DNA from: Hyphomicrobiales bacterium
GTDB taxonomy: Bacteria > Pseudomonadota > Alphaproteobacteria > Rhizobiales > Devosiaceae
Reading direction: 5' to 3'
Length of the DNA: 64,000 bases
Assembly: GCA_027487555.1 (NCBI GenBank)
Contig: JAIYDI010000051.1
Location: 1 to 64,000 of the forward strand
Shown: positions 39,001-47,501 of the stretch, piece after piece
Numbering within the stretch: position 1 is the stretch's first letter
Layout: each line of letters starts with the position of its first letter
Position numbers and translations under genes: made by a program
Notes under the pieces: generated by a model
What the model was told of the DNA's origin: nothing
The model's database searches: none
Seen by the model: only the letters and a program-made list of their open reading frames with translations

Positions 39001-40394
39001 CACCCGGTGGTTCCGGTGCCATCGAGGACGCCTACCTGCAGTCACGCTACATCCAAAACGAGGATGGCATTCTGCTCATAGACGTGGATGGAACCGATGC
39101 CGACCATGTCCAGCTTGACGGAAATGCCGAACTCGACGGCAAGCTGCAGCTGAATTTCATGACTGCACTGGTGCCGACCGAAGTGACGGTACTCAGTTCC
39201 TGGTGGCTCGATGAGCGTAACCTGACGCTGGCCAACCTCATCGTCGACGCCGACATCCTCTACGTCAACGACACCGACGTCGTGGTCGACATCAATGGCT
39301 ACGATTTCTCGCCAGATTTTGCCGAGGGCAATGGCAGCAGCGTCGGCGATGCCCTCACTGAGGCCTACGATGCCGGCAATACAGATATCGCCCCGATCCT
39401 GGCGGCTCTGGCCAACCTCACGACTGAGGAAGAGTATCAGTCGGCGATGGAGGAATTGTCTCCAGAGATCGTTGCCGATAACGCCGCCAGCCAGATCGCT
39501 CAGAATGCGCTGTTCACCAACAAGCTCTTCAGCTGCAAGGTGCAGGATGGTGCCTATCGCGTGACTGCCGAGGGCGAGTGCACCTGGGTCAGCGTTTCGG
39601 GTGGCAAACTGCAGCGCGACGCGACGGACGACGCAGTGGGCTTCACCCAGACCTGGGGCAGCGTCGCCACCGGTAGCCAGTGGGCAATCGGTGACGACCT
39701 TCGCTTCGGTGTTGCAGTCGGCTACACCACTGCAAGCGCCGAAACCGAGGCCCAGGCCAGCTCTGACAGCGCAGCCGGCGAGATTGGTGCGGTGCTGAAG
39801 TATGAGCGGGACGGCGTCGTTCTCGGTGGCGCGATAACTGCCGGTTACGGCACGACGGACTCGGTTCGTGTGGTCGATTTTGGTGGGTTGGACGAAACCA
39901 TAACGGGCAGCGGCAACACCAACTTTGTGTCGGCACGGATGAGCGTTGCCTACGGCTTCGAGTATGGCGACGTCTATGCCAAGCCGATCCTCGATCTCGA
40001 CCTGACCCAGTTCAATATCGGCGCCTATGACGAACAGGGCGGCGTTTCTGCGCAGAGCATTGAGGCGAGTTCGGCCTTCATCGCCACCATTACTCCCGCT
40101 CTCGAACTGGGTGGGGAAGTCGATCTCAAGGAAGACATCGTGGCTCGCGGCTTCGTCCGCGTGGGTGCGGCACTGAGCACAGGCAACGACATCGAGGCGA
40201 CGGCACGTCTGCTGGGGTCGGACGACACGTACACCGTAACCTCCGACATGGATAACGCGTTGCTCAAGCTGTCTGCCGGCGTCGATCTGATCAACGACGA
40301 CAACGCTACGGTTCGGGTCTACTTCGACGGCAGCTATGGCGAGACAACGACCAGCAATGGCGTCGGCGTCAAGCTTGGCGGCAAGATCTGGTAA
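36024..40394 (+). CDS. Autotransporter with long beta-helical passenger
   Basis: This 1456-residue type V secreted surface protein has an N-terminal basic stretch and a hydrophobic core (LYGTVALAALGLASPTLA), giving a signal peptide cleaved near residue 51. The passenger, about 52-1130, is made of dozens of degenerate units containing GI/GV-Y/H/N-A plus T-V-x-x-T-G-N-I, a pattern of right-handed beta-helix rungs. Residues from about 1185 to the end form the autotransporter barrel, with alternating hydrophobic strands and a C-terminal aromatic residue (GVKLGGKIW). No protease or lipase motif is seen, so adhesion or biofilm is the likely role. The start at 36024 or 36027 follows GGGGG. The GT2 gene just upstream could be co-expressed. 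Confidence 0.88.
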   Translation: MMVTSNSAGSVAGSPARVASGRRGLRGARERAALYGTVALAALGLASPTLAVDTSTFFQFSTLGDFNGYTYDDGDVHVTGIGSYGFYLEGTGSDSDIDIGIDANVQSDDESAVFGVTTGDFTLTTTGDFSSTKAAIDLEAGGVISVDHTGDLTSWEEEGISASAAGNVSATFEGSIDALGDGIYVNSYGDGATVDVDATGYIFSRSEDGIHANGNGDVTVSFTGTSVGTDIDALSDAISANSYGAGDDVKVTVSGDLVARQGLGVYANGAGDVTVDMTTAATVNSTGDGVHANSYGGDVNITAADLTVDSDQGDGVYANASGSVEISLTDGASITSQSGSGNAAVYANSIGSYVDVTLQGAFIAKQGNGVYGHASGLVSLDILSGSTVTAKGDAIELNSYGLNGSIDADIASNITSNDGQGIDALASGTVVIDYAGTLQAKTNGISAKAYGNMKDVTVTVSAGSIKADTGIGINAEAQVGNVTVVNAASIQSRGDGIYAKGSTAGFDANTNFIYEESEWAGDVSVTNSGAINSDNGYGINAVSNFHNTFVDNTGNITSYYDGISAVSLGDYSDASVTVNNNASLQSDAGTGITADSRFKTATVDSTGTIIAKTTGIFARSQGSASSNTSVTNNGNITAYDQKGIHAESVSGYVTVENTGNITANTDGIYALGYGDAVGSTVDVTQTGNIVSYDSYGIFARATRNGVGVTASGNITSQKAGIYARAEGANGTSTVEVDYQSGLILSYQDHGIDASSTVSSVTVTSHGNIHSQGSGKDGIHVVSNTTAPSSRATINQYGTVTSESGYGIYGFATEGGVTVHNEGAINGKTGGIYASATGDVDDATVVIYNGGDVFTWDNAAIYGESDSETVTINHDDGSVTGGAYGIHALARTTTASVTVGEDAEVKDNNVAAILLHAVGGSTLTNYGTITGGPGLALQTTGYNGTTVYNYGTISGAIEFNSGTPDFINEVGGVYNITSLTSFSDGVFHNRGTLSPGGSGAIEDAYLQSRYIQNEDGILLIDVDGTDADHVQLDGNAELDGKLQLNFMTALVPTEVTVLSSWWLDERNLTLANLIVDADILYVNDTDVVVDINGYDFSPDFAEGNGSSVGDALTEAYDAGNTDIAPILAALANLTTEEEYQSAMEELSPEIVADNAASQIAQNALFTNKLFSCKVQDGAYRVTAEGECTWVSVSGGKLQRDATDDAVGFTQTWGSVATGSQWAIGDDLRFGVAVGYTTASAETEAQASSDSAAGEIGAVLKYERDGVVLGGAITAGYGTTDSVRVVDFGGLDETITGSGNTNFVSARMSVAYGFEYGDVYAKPILDLDLTQFNIGAYDEQGGVSAQSIEASSAFIATITPALELGGEVDLKEDIVARGFVRVGAALSTGNDIEATARLLGSDDTYTVTSDMDNALLKLSAGVDLINDDNATVRVYFDGSYGETTTSNGVGVKLGGKIW

Positions 40395-40539
40395 GCGCGG
40401 CCTATCTTGACCCATTGGTTGGCGGGCGTCCGGATCTCCGGGCGCCCGCTTGGTTTCGAACCACCGGCGAGACCGCTGCACAATCTGTCCCCGCTGCCCC
40501 CGGGCGGGTTTATGCTTGGCCATCACAGTGGTCAAAGCC

Positions 40540-41031
40540 ATGACAGAGAGCGAAACATCGACCCAATCATCCGCTCACCCGCAAGCCCCGGATTCGGCAA
40601 CCCGCGGGGCGCCGATCCTGTCCGATCGACAGGCCAAGGCACTCCACGTCGCTAAAAACGCCATATGTCACGCCGAGGTGGCCCTGGTGTTCGGCCGTCC
40701 CGTGTCCAATGCACTGATTGCACAGGTGCGTCGCGGCCTGTCGCGCTTCCCCGGCGGCGGCCGCGCGGGTGATTTGGAGCCGTCACTATCAATGGCTGAA
40801 ATCGTGGCGCGCGCTGGGCTTATGCTCTACCGCGCAAAGGCTGTGCCCGCGGTTAGGGATGAGTTGCACCCCCGACCCGGTCCCCACGGTCACGGCAAGC
40901 GGCATCGCCTGCGCTATCCCAACTATCAGCGCTACATCGACAAACTGCGGAAGCGGAAGCGCACCCTGTCGCTTCGGGCGGCGCAGCCCTCGCCACCAGC
41001 CCAGCCCTCGCCTCCGCACTTCAGCCAATAA
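40540..41031 (+). CDS. Hypothetical protein, basic, weakly supported
   Basis: This frame of 163 codons begins MTESETSTQSSAHPQAPD, has a helical middle (QAKALHVAKNAICHAEVALV, SMAEIVARAGLMLYRAKAV) and ends in a very basic stretch RYPNYQRYIDKLRKRKRTLS with a Pro-rich tail. The middle looks protein-like. There is no good Shine-Dalgarno site, and no family is recognised. It follows the autotransporter by 145 bases on the same strand. It may be a real small DNA- or RNA-binding-type protein or a chance ORF. Confidence 0.4.
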   Translation: MTESETSTQSSAHPQAPDSATRGAPILSDRQAKALHVAKNAICHAEVALVFGRPVSNALIAQVRRGLSRFPGGGRAGDLEPSLSMAEIVARAGLMLYRAKAVPAVRDELHPRPGPHGHGKRHRLRYPNYQRYIDKLRKRKRTLSLRAAQPSPPAQPSPPHFSQ

Positions 41032-41717
41032 TCTATCCCCGTCGTCGCCACAGCGGCTATACTGGGCGTAATGCAGTGCTAGAGCGCGGTCGCGACGAAC
41101 GGTCGGCGCTGCATCCGAAGGTCGCGGGGGTCGCTCTGCGGCAAGCCGACAGCGTCAGCACCCATACGGGCGTGCAGGGTTGTGCTTGATTGCGCACTGC
41201 AAGGCTTTGCTATGCTTCCTCGCGCTCCGGCCCAAAATCTTCGGCAGTCCGGCGAGGCGACGGCCTTTTATCTGCGGACTACCCGCGTGGCCTGAAGCCT
41301 CGCCGGACCGCTCTACCCCGAATCCCCCCGCGGCCCGCGCCGTGGGGCGCGTTTGGTCGGCCTCTTCCTGCCCTCGACCACTGCAGACGCCTGTTTCCGC
41401 ACCAGCGGCATGGGGCGGGGTGGCGGGTGAGACGTTCGAGTGGCTCGCGTTCGATTTGAAGATTGAACAGTGCCCCTCTCCGCCCTAGCGTCCTCGCAAC
41501 TCTGGCCCTAGCCGGTGTTCCCGTGGCACTCGGCAGATCCCTCTGGCGCTCCTCACACCGCGTCTTGGCGTCGAGCCTCCAGACACACTTGGGCAAATTT
41601 ATGCCGCGCTGCGCATAAACCGGTAACCGAACCCGAGCTTTCACCAGAACCACGCAGCAAGGGTGGAAGTCCCTGTTAACGACATCATGGCAAAACTGGA
41701 GACCTTGGGAGCAGTTT
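41032..41717. other. 686-base gene-poor region with structured DNA
   Basis: ORFs on either strand here are Arg/Pro-rich and lack motifs and ribosome sites, so I take the stretch as non-coding. It contains a strong nested hairpin (41247-41308) and another perfect hairpin (41336-41351), listed separately. The right end should contain the promoter of the EAL gene. Confidence 0.5.
41247..41351 (+). ncRNA. Candidate structured RNA (nested hairpins)
   Basis: GTCCGGCGAGGC (41247-41258) pairs perfectly with GCCTCGCCGGAC (41297-41308). Inside it, GGCC 41262-41265 pairs with GGCC 41289-41292, and GCGG 41274-41277 pairs with CCGC 41283-41286 around ACTAC. After 27 bases, CGCGCC (41336-41341) pairs with GGCGCG (41346-41351) and is followed by TTT, like a weak terminator. 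The strand is not determined by symmetry; plus is chosen for the T run. No known RNA family is recognised. Confidence 0.35.
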
Positions 41718-43349
41718 GTGCGCGTTCAACGCTTGGTGCACCGGTTGGCGGCGGTCGCGTCCATTGTGACGCCGCTCCTGCTCGCCCTTACCGCCGCCCA
41801 TCAAATGAGCTGGCACGATCAGACCCAACGCACCACGGTTCTGGCTGAGGTGGCGCTGGATCGTGCCGGGCAGATCACTGAACAGATCAACCACGCCTTC
41901 AAGAGTATGCATGTCTACGCCCCGTCGCAGGCCTGCTCGAAAGCGGCGGTCGATTTCATGCGCAGCGTCGACCTCAGTTCCGGACTGCTGCAGGGCGTTG
42001 GCTACCTGACACGCAATGCTCTGCAATGCTCGTCGCTCGGCAGTGTGCCCACCCATGTCGGACCGCCGGATTTCATCAGCGCGTCGGGCACCGCGTTCCG
42101 ACGTGGCCGGACACTGGCGGAAGCACGTCGCTCCCCGCTGCTGCTTGTCTCCAACCCCGAGGGCTACACCGCCCTCGTCCACCCGGACCTGCTGTTCTCC
42201 TTCGATCGCACCGACACCACCCAGCCAGAGGGCATCATTTCCGATTCGACCCGCGACACCATACTGTCACGGGGCGCCACGACGTTCGACTGGCACAACA
42301 TCCCGCTCGATCCGCGCAAGGACACTGATACCTTCGTCGAGTCCGGCCACATCGTCACATGGGCGCGCTCAGAGCGGTGGGATCACTTCGCCTATGCCGC
42401 AGTACCGCGTGCCGCGCAGACGGCGCAGTTCTGGGAGTTGGCCGCGCTGCTCCTTCCTGTCGGCCTCCTCGCCGGCCTTGCTTGCCTCTTCCTGACACTG
42501 CGAGCCCTCGCTTCCCGCGGCTCGTTGCCCGCGCTGTTCCGGAGCGCGCTGAAACGCGGCGAGATCTCGACCGTCTATCAGCCGATCGTCGACATGCGCA
42601 GCGGCGAGTGGGTGGGAGCCGAGGTTCTTGGGCGCTGGCGACGCCCGAATGGCGAGTTGATCTCACCCGATATCTTCGTGCCGATTGCCGAGCAGCATGG
42701 CCTCATCCGGCAATTGACGAATGCAGTAGTGACCTCAGCACTTGCGGAACTCGGTGCCACCGTTGCCGCACGCCGGCACTTCTTCCTCAGCATCAACGTA
42801 ACCTCGACCGATCTGGTCGCGCCAGACTTCGCCCCCGGGCTGATCCAGCTATGCCTGCAACATGGCATTCCGCCGTCTGCAATCCATCTCGAAGTCACCG
42901 AGCGCATCGAGGTGAAGCTCGATGCCGAACTCGACAGCATAGCTATGCTCCGAGGCGCTGGGTTCCAGGTGGGTATAGACGATTTCGGAGTGGGTTATTC
43001 CAATCTCGCCTACCTCGAAAAGCTGAGCCTCGACTACCTGAAGATCGACCGCGCCTTCGTCGCAGGGCTCGCCCGCACCAGTTTCGGCGGCCAGGTCATC
43101 GACCATATCATCGATATTGCTCGTACCCGGCGGTTGGAGATAATTGCCGAAGGTGTCGAGACGCAGGAACAGCGAGCAGCACTCGTCGCTCGCGGGGTGT
43201 TCCTCGCGCAGGGCTGGCTGTTCGCCAAGGCGCTGCCCGCGACCCTCCTGACAGAGGGGCTGGCCACCCTCTGTCCTGGCCTCTCCGAGGCGCCGACGGT
43301 CGATGCACCAGTTGCACCACCCGTTCACTTGCTGACCGGGACGGGTTGA
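41718..43349 (+). CDS. CSS-motif/EAL cyclic-di-GMP phosphodiesterase
   Basis: This 543-residue membrane protein is like E. coli PdeC. A first membrane helix (VASIVTPLLLALTA) is followed by a periplasmic CSS-type sensor, about 35-235, with Cys at QACSKAA and ALQCSSLGS. A second helix (LLLPVGLLAGLACLFLTL) leads to a C-terminal EAL domain, about 270-525. Catalytic residues are present: GAEVLGRWRR (the EAL Glu), FLSINVTS, HLEVTER, IDDFGVGYSNL, LDYLKIDRAFV, IIAEGVET and AQGWLFAKAL. The enzyme is therefore probably active and lowers c-di-GMP in response to periplasmic redox or a ligand. The start GTG 41718 follows GGGAG by 7 bases. It is convergent with the ABC ATPase gene. Confidence 0.88.
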   Translation: MRVQRLVHRLAAVASIVTPLLLALTAAHQMSWHDQTQRTTVLAEVALDRAGQITEQINHAFKSMHVYAPSQACSKAAVDFMRSVDLSSGLLQGVGYLTRNALQCSSLGSVPTHVGPPDFISASGTAFRRGRTLAEARRSPLLLVSNPEGYTALVHPDLLFSFDRTDTTQPEGIISDSTRDTILSRGATTFDWHNIPLDPRKDTDTFVESGHIVTWARSERWDHFAYAAVPRAAQTAQFWELAALLLPVGLLAGLACLFLTLRALASRGSLPALFRSALKRGEISTVYQPIVDMRSGEWVGAEVLGRWRRPNGELISPDIFVPIAEQHGLIRQLTNAVVTSALAELGATVAARRHFFLSINVTSTDLVAPDFAPGLIQLCLQHGIPPSAIHLEVTERIEVKLDAELDSIAMLRGAGFQVGIDDFGVGYSNLAYLEKLSLDYLKIDRAFVAGLARTSFGGQVIDHIIDIARTRRLEIIAEGVETQEQRAALVARGVFLAQGWLFAKALPATLLTEGLATLCPGLSEAPTVDAPVAPPVHLLTGTG

Positions 43350-43374
43350 ACCCGCGCCGTGCCATTGGTCTAGC

Positions 43375-44433
43375 TCAGCGGATGCGCTGGCCGTCTTCAC
43401 TGAACAGCAACAACGAGCTCGGGTTGAACCGCGCCACGAAATCGTCGCCTGGCTTCACCTGGCGGTCGTTGTCGGTCGCGATGGTAAGCAGTTCGCCCGA
43501 ACCCAAACGGCCATACGCATATGTCTCGTTACCAAGGTGCTCGACGATCTCGACCTTCAGCGGCAGTTGCTCCGAACCACCTGCGTCGAAGGCGTCGGGT
43601 CGGATACCAACCGTCACCTCTTGCGGAGCCGATGCGGAGACTGAGGCCGGGAAGCTGATATTGCCATATTCGGGAAGGACCACACGCTCATTCTCCAACT
43701 GACCCTTGAGGAAGTTCATCTTTGGCGAACCTATGAAACCCGCTACGAACAGATTGTCCGGGTCGTCATAGAGCTTCAGTGGCGTGCCGACCTGTGCAAT
43801 TTCCCCGCCACGCAGCACCACGATCTTGTCTGCAAGTGTCATTGCCTCGACCTGATCATGCGTCACGTAGATGATCGTCGTCTGAAGCTCCTTGTGCAAC
43901 TTGGCGATTTCGATGCGCATATGGACGCGCAACTCCGCATCTAGGTTGGAGAGCGGTTCGTCGAACAGGAACACTTGCGGATGGCGTACGATGGCGCGGC
44001 CAATAGCCACGCGCTGGCGTTGGCCACCGGACAATTCCTTGGGCCGGCGCTCGAGCAGCGGCTGCAGTTCCAGGATCTTTGCTGCCTCCTGCACCTGCTT
44101 TTCAATTTCCGCTTTGGGCACACCGGCGAATTTCAGGGCAAAGCCCATGTTCTCTCGAACAGTCATGTGCGGATAGAGCGCATAGGACTGGAACACCATG
44201 GCTATGCCACGCTTCGACGGGTCAACATCGTTGACCCGCCGCCCGCCAATGGCAATATCTCCGTCTGTGATATCTTCAAGACCCGCGATCATTCGGAGCA
44301 AGGTTGACTTGCCGCAGCCCGACGGGCCAACGAACACAACGAACTCCTTGCTATCGATATCGAGGTCGATACCCTTCAGCACCTGAACATTGCCGTAGGA
44401 TTTCCGAACCCCGCGCAGCTTCAAACCGCTCAT
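43375..44433 (-). CDS. ABC importer ATP-binding protein (MalK/UgpC type)
   Basis: This 352-residue ATPase belongs to the glycoside importer encoded upstream. Walker A is GPSGCGKST near 37-45 and the Q-loop is VFQSYALYPHMTVREN. The signature is LSGGQRQR, Walker B VFLFDEPLSNLDAE, and the His switch lies in IIYVTHDQVEAMTL. The C-terminal MalK/TOBE domain begins VAGFIGSPKMNFLKG. It is the last gene of the operon, 12 bases after the GH2 gene. Such ATPases sometimes serve several importers. Confidence 0.93.
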   Translation of the reverse strand: MSGLKLRGVRKSYGNVQVLKGIDLDIDSKEFVVFVGPSGCGKSTLLRMIAGLEDITDGDIAIGGRRVNDVDPSKRGIAMVFQSYALYPHMTVRENMGFALKFAGVPKAEIEKQVQEAAKILELQPLLERRPKELSGGQRQRVAIGRAIVRHPQVFLFDEPLSNLDAELRVHMRIEIAKLHKELQTTIIYVTHDQVEAMTLADKIVVLRGGEIAQVGTPLKLYDDPDNLFVAGFIGSPKMNFLKGQLENERVVLPEYGNISFPASVSASAPQEVTVGIRPDAFDAGGSEQLPLKVEIVEHLGNETYAYGRLGSGELLTIATDNDRQVKPGDDFVARFNPSSLLLFSEDGQRIR

Positions 44434-44445
44434 CGCCCTCTCCCG

Positions 44446-46680
44446 TCAGTTTGCCGAAAAGGCCAGCGTCTTGCTGCCCAGTCTCTCCAGCCCCACGGTC
44501 ACCTTGACCGTGCCGGCGCCACCTGTTGTCTCGATCCAAAATCCTGTCGCTCCGGCACGCAGCGGTACCGTGGACGGACCCAGAAGCCTTGCCGGCCCCT
44601 CGACGCTGATCGTCACTGGGTCAAAAAGGAACGGCAGCTTGTGGCCAGCTTGGTCCTTCACACGGATTATTACCCGGGTGCTGTCCTTCTTGCTGCCATC
44701 AAGCTCTGCGGCATCTGCCACCACTTCGAGTTCGACCGGCACCGGGTCATCGGCATAGTGAATTGTTTTCACGGCCTTGCCGTCGACATACCCGGTAATC
44801 CGCGCAGCCTCCCAGCGCATGCCCCACAGCCCCAACTCCTCGGCGCTGAAATGCCGACGGTCGACGATCACCGGTGGATGCGGCAGATGAGGAAATGCCT
44901 CGCGATCCGGACCAACGCGCTTTGGCGGGTAGTTGCCATACTGCAACTCCACCTCATCGCAGTTTGTGAGGATCAGCAGCGGAAGAACACCGCCTATGTT
45001 GCGCTCACCACGTGCCCAGAAGGTCACTGGCGCGAGGATGACGTCCTCGTCCGGTTCACACTGGCTGGCATAGGCAAAGGCTGCAAACTTTGGTTCGCGA
45101 AACATGTCCATCACGCCATGGTGACAGATACGGTCACCCGAACCAAAATCCTTGTGGGTGTTGTAGTCGAACGCGCACCAACCGATAGCACCTGAGATCG
45201 ACGAGTCACCATAGGCCGCATTCAGAACATCGAGGTGCCGGCGCACATGCTCGGCCTGCCGCTGCTCTTGGTCATAGATTTTCGTCGGGTACATATGCCC
45301 GCCGAACTCTGTGATCATGTAGGGCACATTGTGGTTCTTGCCAGTAACTTCCTGCTGCGGGCGCAGCGCAGTTCGCGGCCGATTTCCACCGAGTTCCTCG
45401 TTACCGAGGATGAAGTCGTTCATCGTGTACACGTCTTCGAGCAGTTCACTGTCGGTGATGTATCGCACCCCACCCGTCTGACGGGTCGAATCAAGCTCAC
45501 GCGCCACACGATTGGTCTCGGCATAGAAGTCGTGATCGTCCTGGCTTTCATTGATACGCACGCCCCAGAGGATGATCGAGGGGTGGTTCCAATCACGCCT
45601 AATCATGGCGGCCACATTGTCTACAGCCTGCGCCTTCCACTCGGCGGCACCGATATGCTGCCAACCCGGGATCTCCTCGAACACCAGAAGTCCGAGCTCG
45701 TCGCACCGGTTAAGAAAATGCTTCGATTGGGGATAGTGCGAGGTACGCACCAGGTTCACGTGCAATTGGTGCTTGAGGATCTCGGCATCCCGCTCTTGCA
45801 CAGACTTGCCCATCGCGTAGCCGACATATGGGAAGGACTGATGGCGGTTAAGCCCACGAATCTTCAGCGGCTTGCCATTGAGTTTGAAACCCTCGGGCGT
45901 GACCTCCGCCGTCCGGAACCCGAAGCGCTCTATTACCTTGTCACCGCCAAACGTCACGTCCAGCGTATACAGCGTCGGTGCATTTGGCTCCCACAGCGTA
46001 AGACCTTTGAGACCGGTGAAGCTGAAAGACATCTCCTCGCTGCTGACCGCCTTCTCCACAGTCGCGATCACTGCGCCAGCCGCATCTCGGATCGTAGCAA
46101 CCAGCGCTCCGGAAAACGCCGCGGATGCAGGGTTGCTGAGCGTAACGCGTACTGTAACAGTCTTTTCCGTGGCAAGCGCGTCCGGCGTCTCGATCTTCAC
46201 GTTACCTATCGACACAGGCTCGACCACCTTGAGCCAGACTTCCCGATAGATGCCAGCATACGTCAGGTAATCGATCTGTCCACCGAAGGGCGGGATCCGT
46301 GGGTTCTCGCTGCCATCGAGGACGACAGAGATCAGATTGCTGCCAACCTTGAGCCTGCCAGTGAGCCGCACCTCGAATGGCGTATAGCCGTCTTGGTGCG
46401 ACGCAATCTCGTCGCCATTCAGGAAAACCTTGGAATTCGCCATCGCGCCATCGAATACCAGCGACACCTCCTTGCCGGCCCAACCCGACTCGAACTCAAA
46501 GCTCTTCCGATAGAGGAAAGGCCTCCAATAGGTGGTCTCGTCGAAATATGAGAAGGGCAGCTCTACCGCTGTGTGCGGCAAAGTCACGGCAGTCCCAACT
46601 GCACCTTGGTCGGCTATCGTGGCGGCAGTGTAGTCGGCATTGAACAGCCAGCCATGGGTGAATGGCACGAGCGAACGCAT
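44446..46680 (-). CDS. Glycoside hydrolase family 2 (beta-galactosidase/glucuronidase-like)
   Basis: This 744-residue exo-glycosidase has an N-terminal jelly-roll (RSLVPFTHGWLFNADY, WRPFLYRKSF), Ig-like domain, and TIM barrel with NRHQSFPYVGYAMG and VNLVRTSHYPQSKHFLNRCD. The acid/base Glu is in WGVRINES near residue 376 and the nucleophile Glu in YMITEFGGHMYPTK near 457. Further Ig-like C-terminal domains follow (VELEVVADAAELDG...). There is no signal peptide, so it acts in the cytoplasm on an imported glycoside. ATG 46680 is preferred over TTG 46686 because TAAGG is 6 bases upstream. It is embedded between permease and ATPase genes of an importer, tying hydrolysis to uptake. Galactoside versus glucuronide specificity cannot be decided. 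Confidence 0.88.
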   Translation of the reverse strand: MRSLVPFTHGWLFNADYTAATIADQGAVGTAVTLPHTAVELPFSYFDETTYWRPFLYRKSFEFESGWAGKEVSLVFDGAMANSKVFLNGDEIASHQDGYTPFEVRLTGRLKVGSNLISVVLDGSENPRIPPFGGQIDYLTYAGIYREVWLKVVEPVSIGNVKIETPDALATEKTVTVRVTLSNPASAAFSGALVATIRDAAGAVIATVEKAVSSEEMSFSFTGLKGLTLWEPNAPTLYTLDVTFGGDKVIERFGFRTAEVTPEGFKLNGKPLKIRGLNRHQSFPYVGYAMGKSVQERDAEILKHQLHVNLVRTSHYPQSKHFLNRCDELGLLVFEEIPGWQHIGAAEWKAQAVDNVAAMIRRDWNHPSIILWGVRINESQDDHDFYAETNRVARELDSTRQTGGVRYITDSELLEDVYTMNDFILGNEELGGNRPRTALRPQQEVTGKNHNVPYMITEFGGHMYPTKIYDQEQRQAEHVRRHLDVLNAAYGDSSISGAIGWCAFDYNTHKDFGSGDRICHHGVMDMFREPKFAAFAYASQCEPDEDVILAPVTFWARGERNIGGVLPLLILTNCDEVELQYGNYPPKRVGPDREAFPHLPHPPVIVDRRHFSAEELGLWGMRWEAARITGYVDGKAVKTIHYADDPVPVELEVVADAAELDGSKKDSTRVIIRVKDQAGHKLPFLFDPVTISVEGPARLLGPSTVPLRAGATGFWIETTGGAGTVKVTVGLERLGSKTLAFSAN

Positions 46681-46688
46681 GGGCAACC

Positions 46689-47501
46689 TTATTTGACCGA
46701 ACCGAGCAGGCCTTCAACGAAGCGACGCTGCAGAGCAAAGAAGATGAAGAGGGTTGGTAGCGTGGCAAGAACAACAGCCACCATAACCGCACCGAACTGC
46801 GGATTATAGCCGGATCGCATCGAAGAAATGATCAGCGTGATGACCTTGTTCTCGTTCGACTGCAAGATGATCAGTGGCCACAGGTAGTTGTTCCAATTGG
46901 CCATGAACACGATGATCGTCGCCGCCGCATAAGTCGACCGCATCACGGGGAGATAGACATAGAGGAAGATCTGCCATTCCTTGAGTCCATCGATCCTTGC
47001 AGCATCCCGCAGTTCGCTCGGGAACGCCTTGGTCGCCTGCCGGAAGTAGAAAATGATGTAGATCGACGCAATGCCGGGCAAGATAATGCCGACGAACGTG
47101 TTCATCAGCCCAGCCTGCGACATCATGATGAACAACGGGATCATCAGCGCTGAGAAAGGGATCGACAACATCGTCAGCATAAGGCCGAACAGCTTGTCAC
47201 GGAACTTCGAGCGGAACATCTCGAATCCGTACCCAGCCAGCGATGAGAGTGCGAGTGTCAGAACAGTGCCAACGACAGCGATGATTGTGGTGTTGAGCAG
47301 GACCCTCGGGACGTCGAACAGATTGAAGAAGTGCGCGATGTTGTCGAACAACGCCGTCCCGAAAGTTGGCTTTCCACGAATTACGTCCGACGATGTGTTC
47401 GTTGCGCCGACGATCATCCAGTAGAATGGAAAAACGGAAACGAAAGCGACGAGCGACATCAGAACGTAAAGCGACCCGCGCGTTAGGATGCGTGCGATCA
47501 T
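46689..47501 (-). CDS. ABC importer permease (MalG type)
   Basis: This 270-residue inner-membrane permease starts with GSLYVLMSLVAFVSVFPFYW. The EAA loop is ELRDAARIDGLKEWQIFLYV near 160-180, followed by MANWNNYLWPLIILQ and a typical C-terminal RRFVEGLLGSVK. Its ATG overlaps the upstream permease stop by four bases (ATGA), so the two subunits are translationally coupled. It forms the channel for the GH2-linked importer. Confidence 0.93.
   Translation of the reverse strand: MIARILTRGSLYVLMSLVAFVSVFPFYWMIVGATNTSSDVIRGKPTFGTALFDNIAHFFNLFDVPRVLLNTTIIAVVGTVLTLALSSLAGYGFEMFRSKFRDKLFGLMLTMLSIPFSALMIPLFIMMSQAGLMNTFVGIILPGIASIYIIFYFRQATKAFPSELRDAARIDGLKEWQIFLYVYLPVMRSTYAAATIIVFMANWNNYLWPLIILQSNENKVITLIISSMRSGYNPQFGAVMVAVVLATLPTLFIFFALQRRFVEGLLGSVK

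Noticed and set aside
41279..41653. 124-codon minus-strand ORF in the 41-kb gap
   Set aside because: It is Arg/Gly-rich, has no start signal, and overlaps the nested hairpin region.
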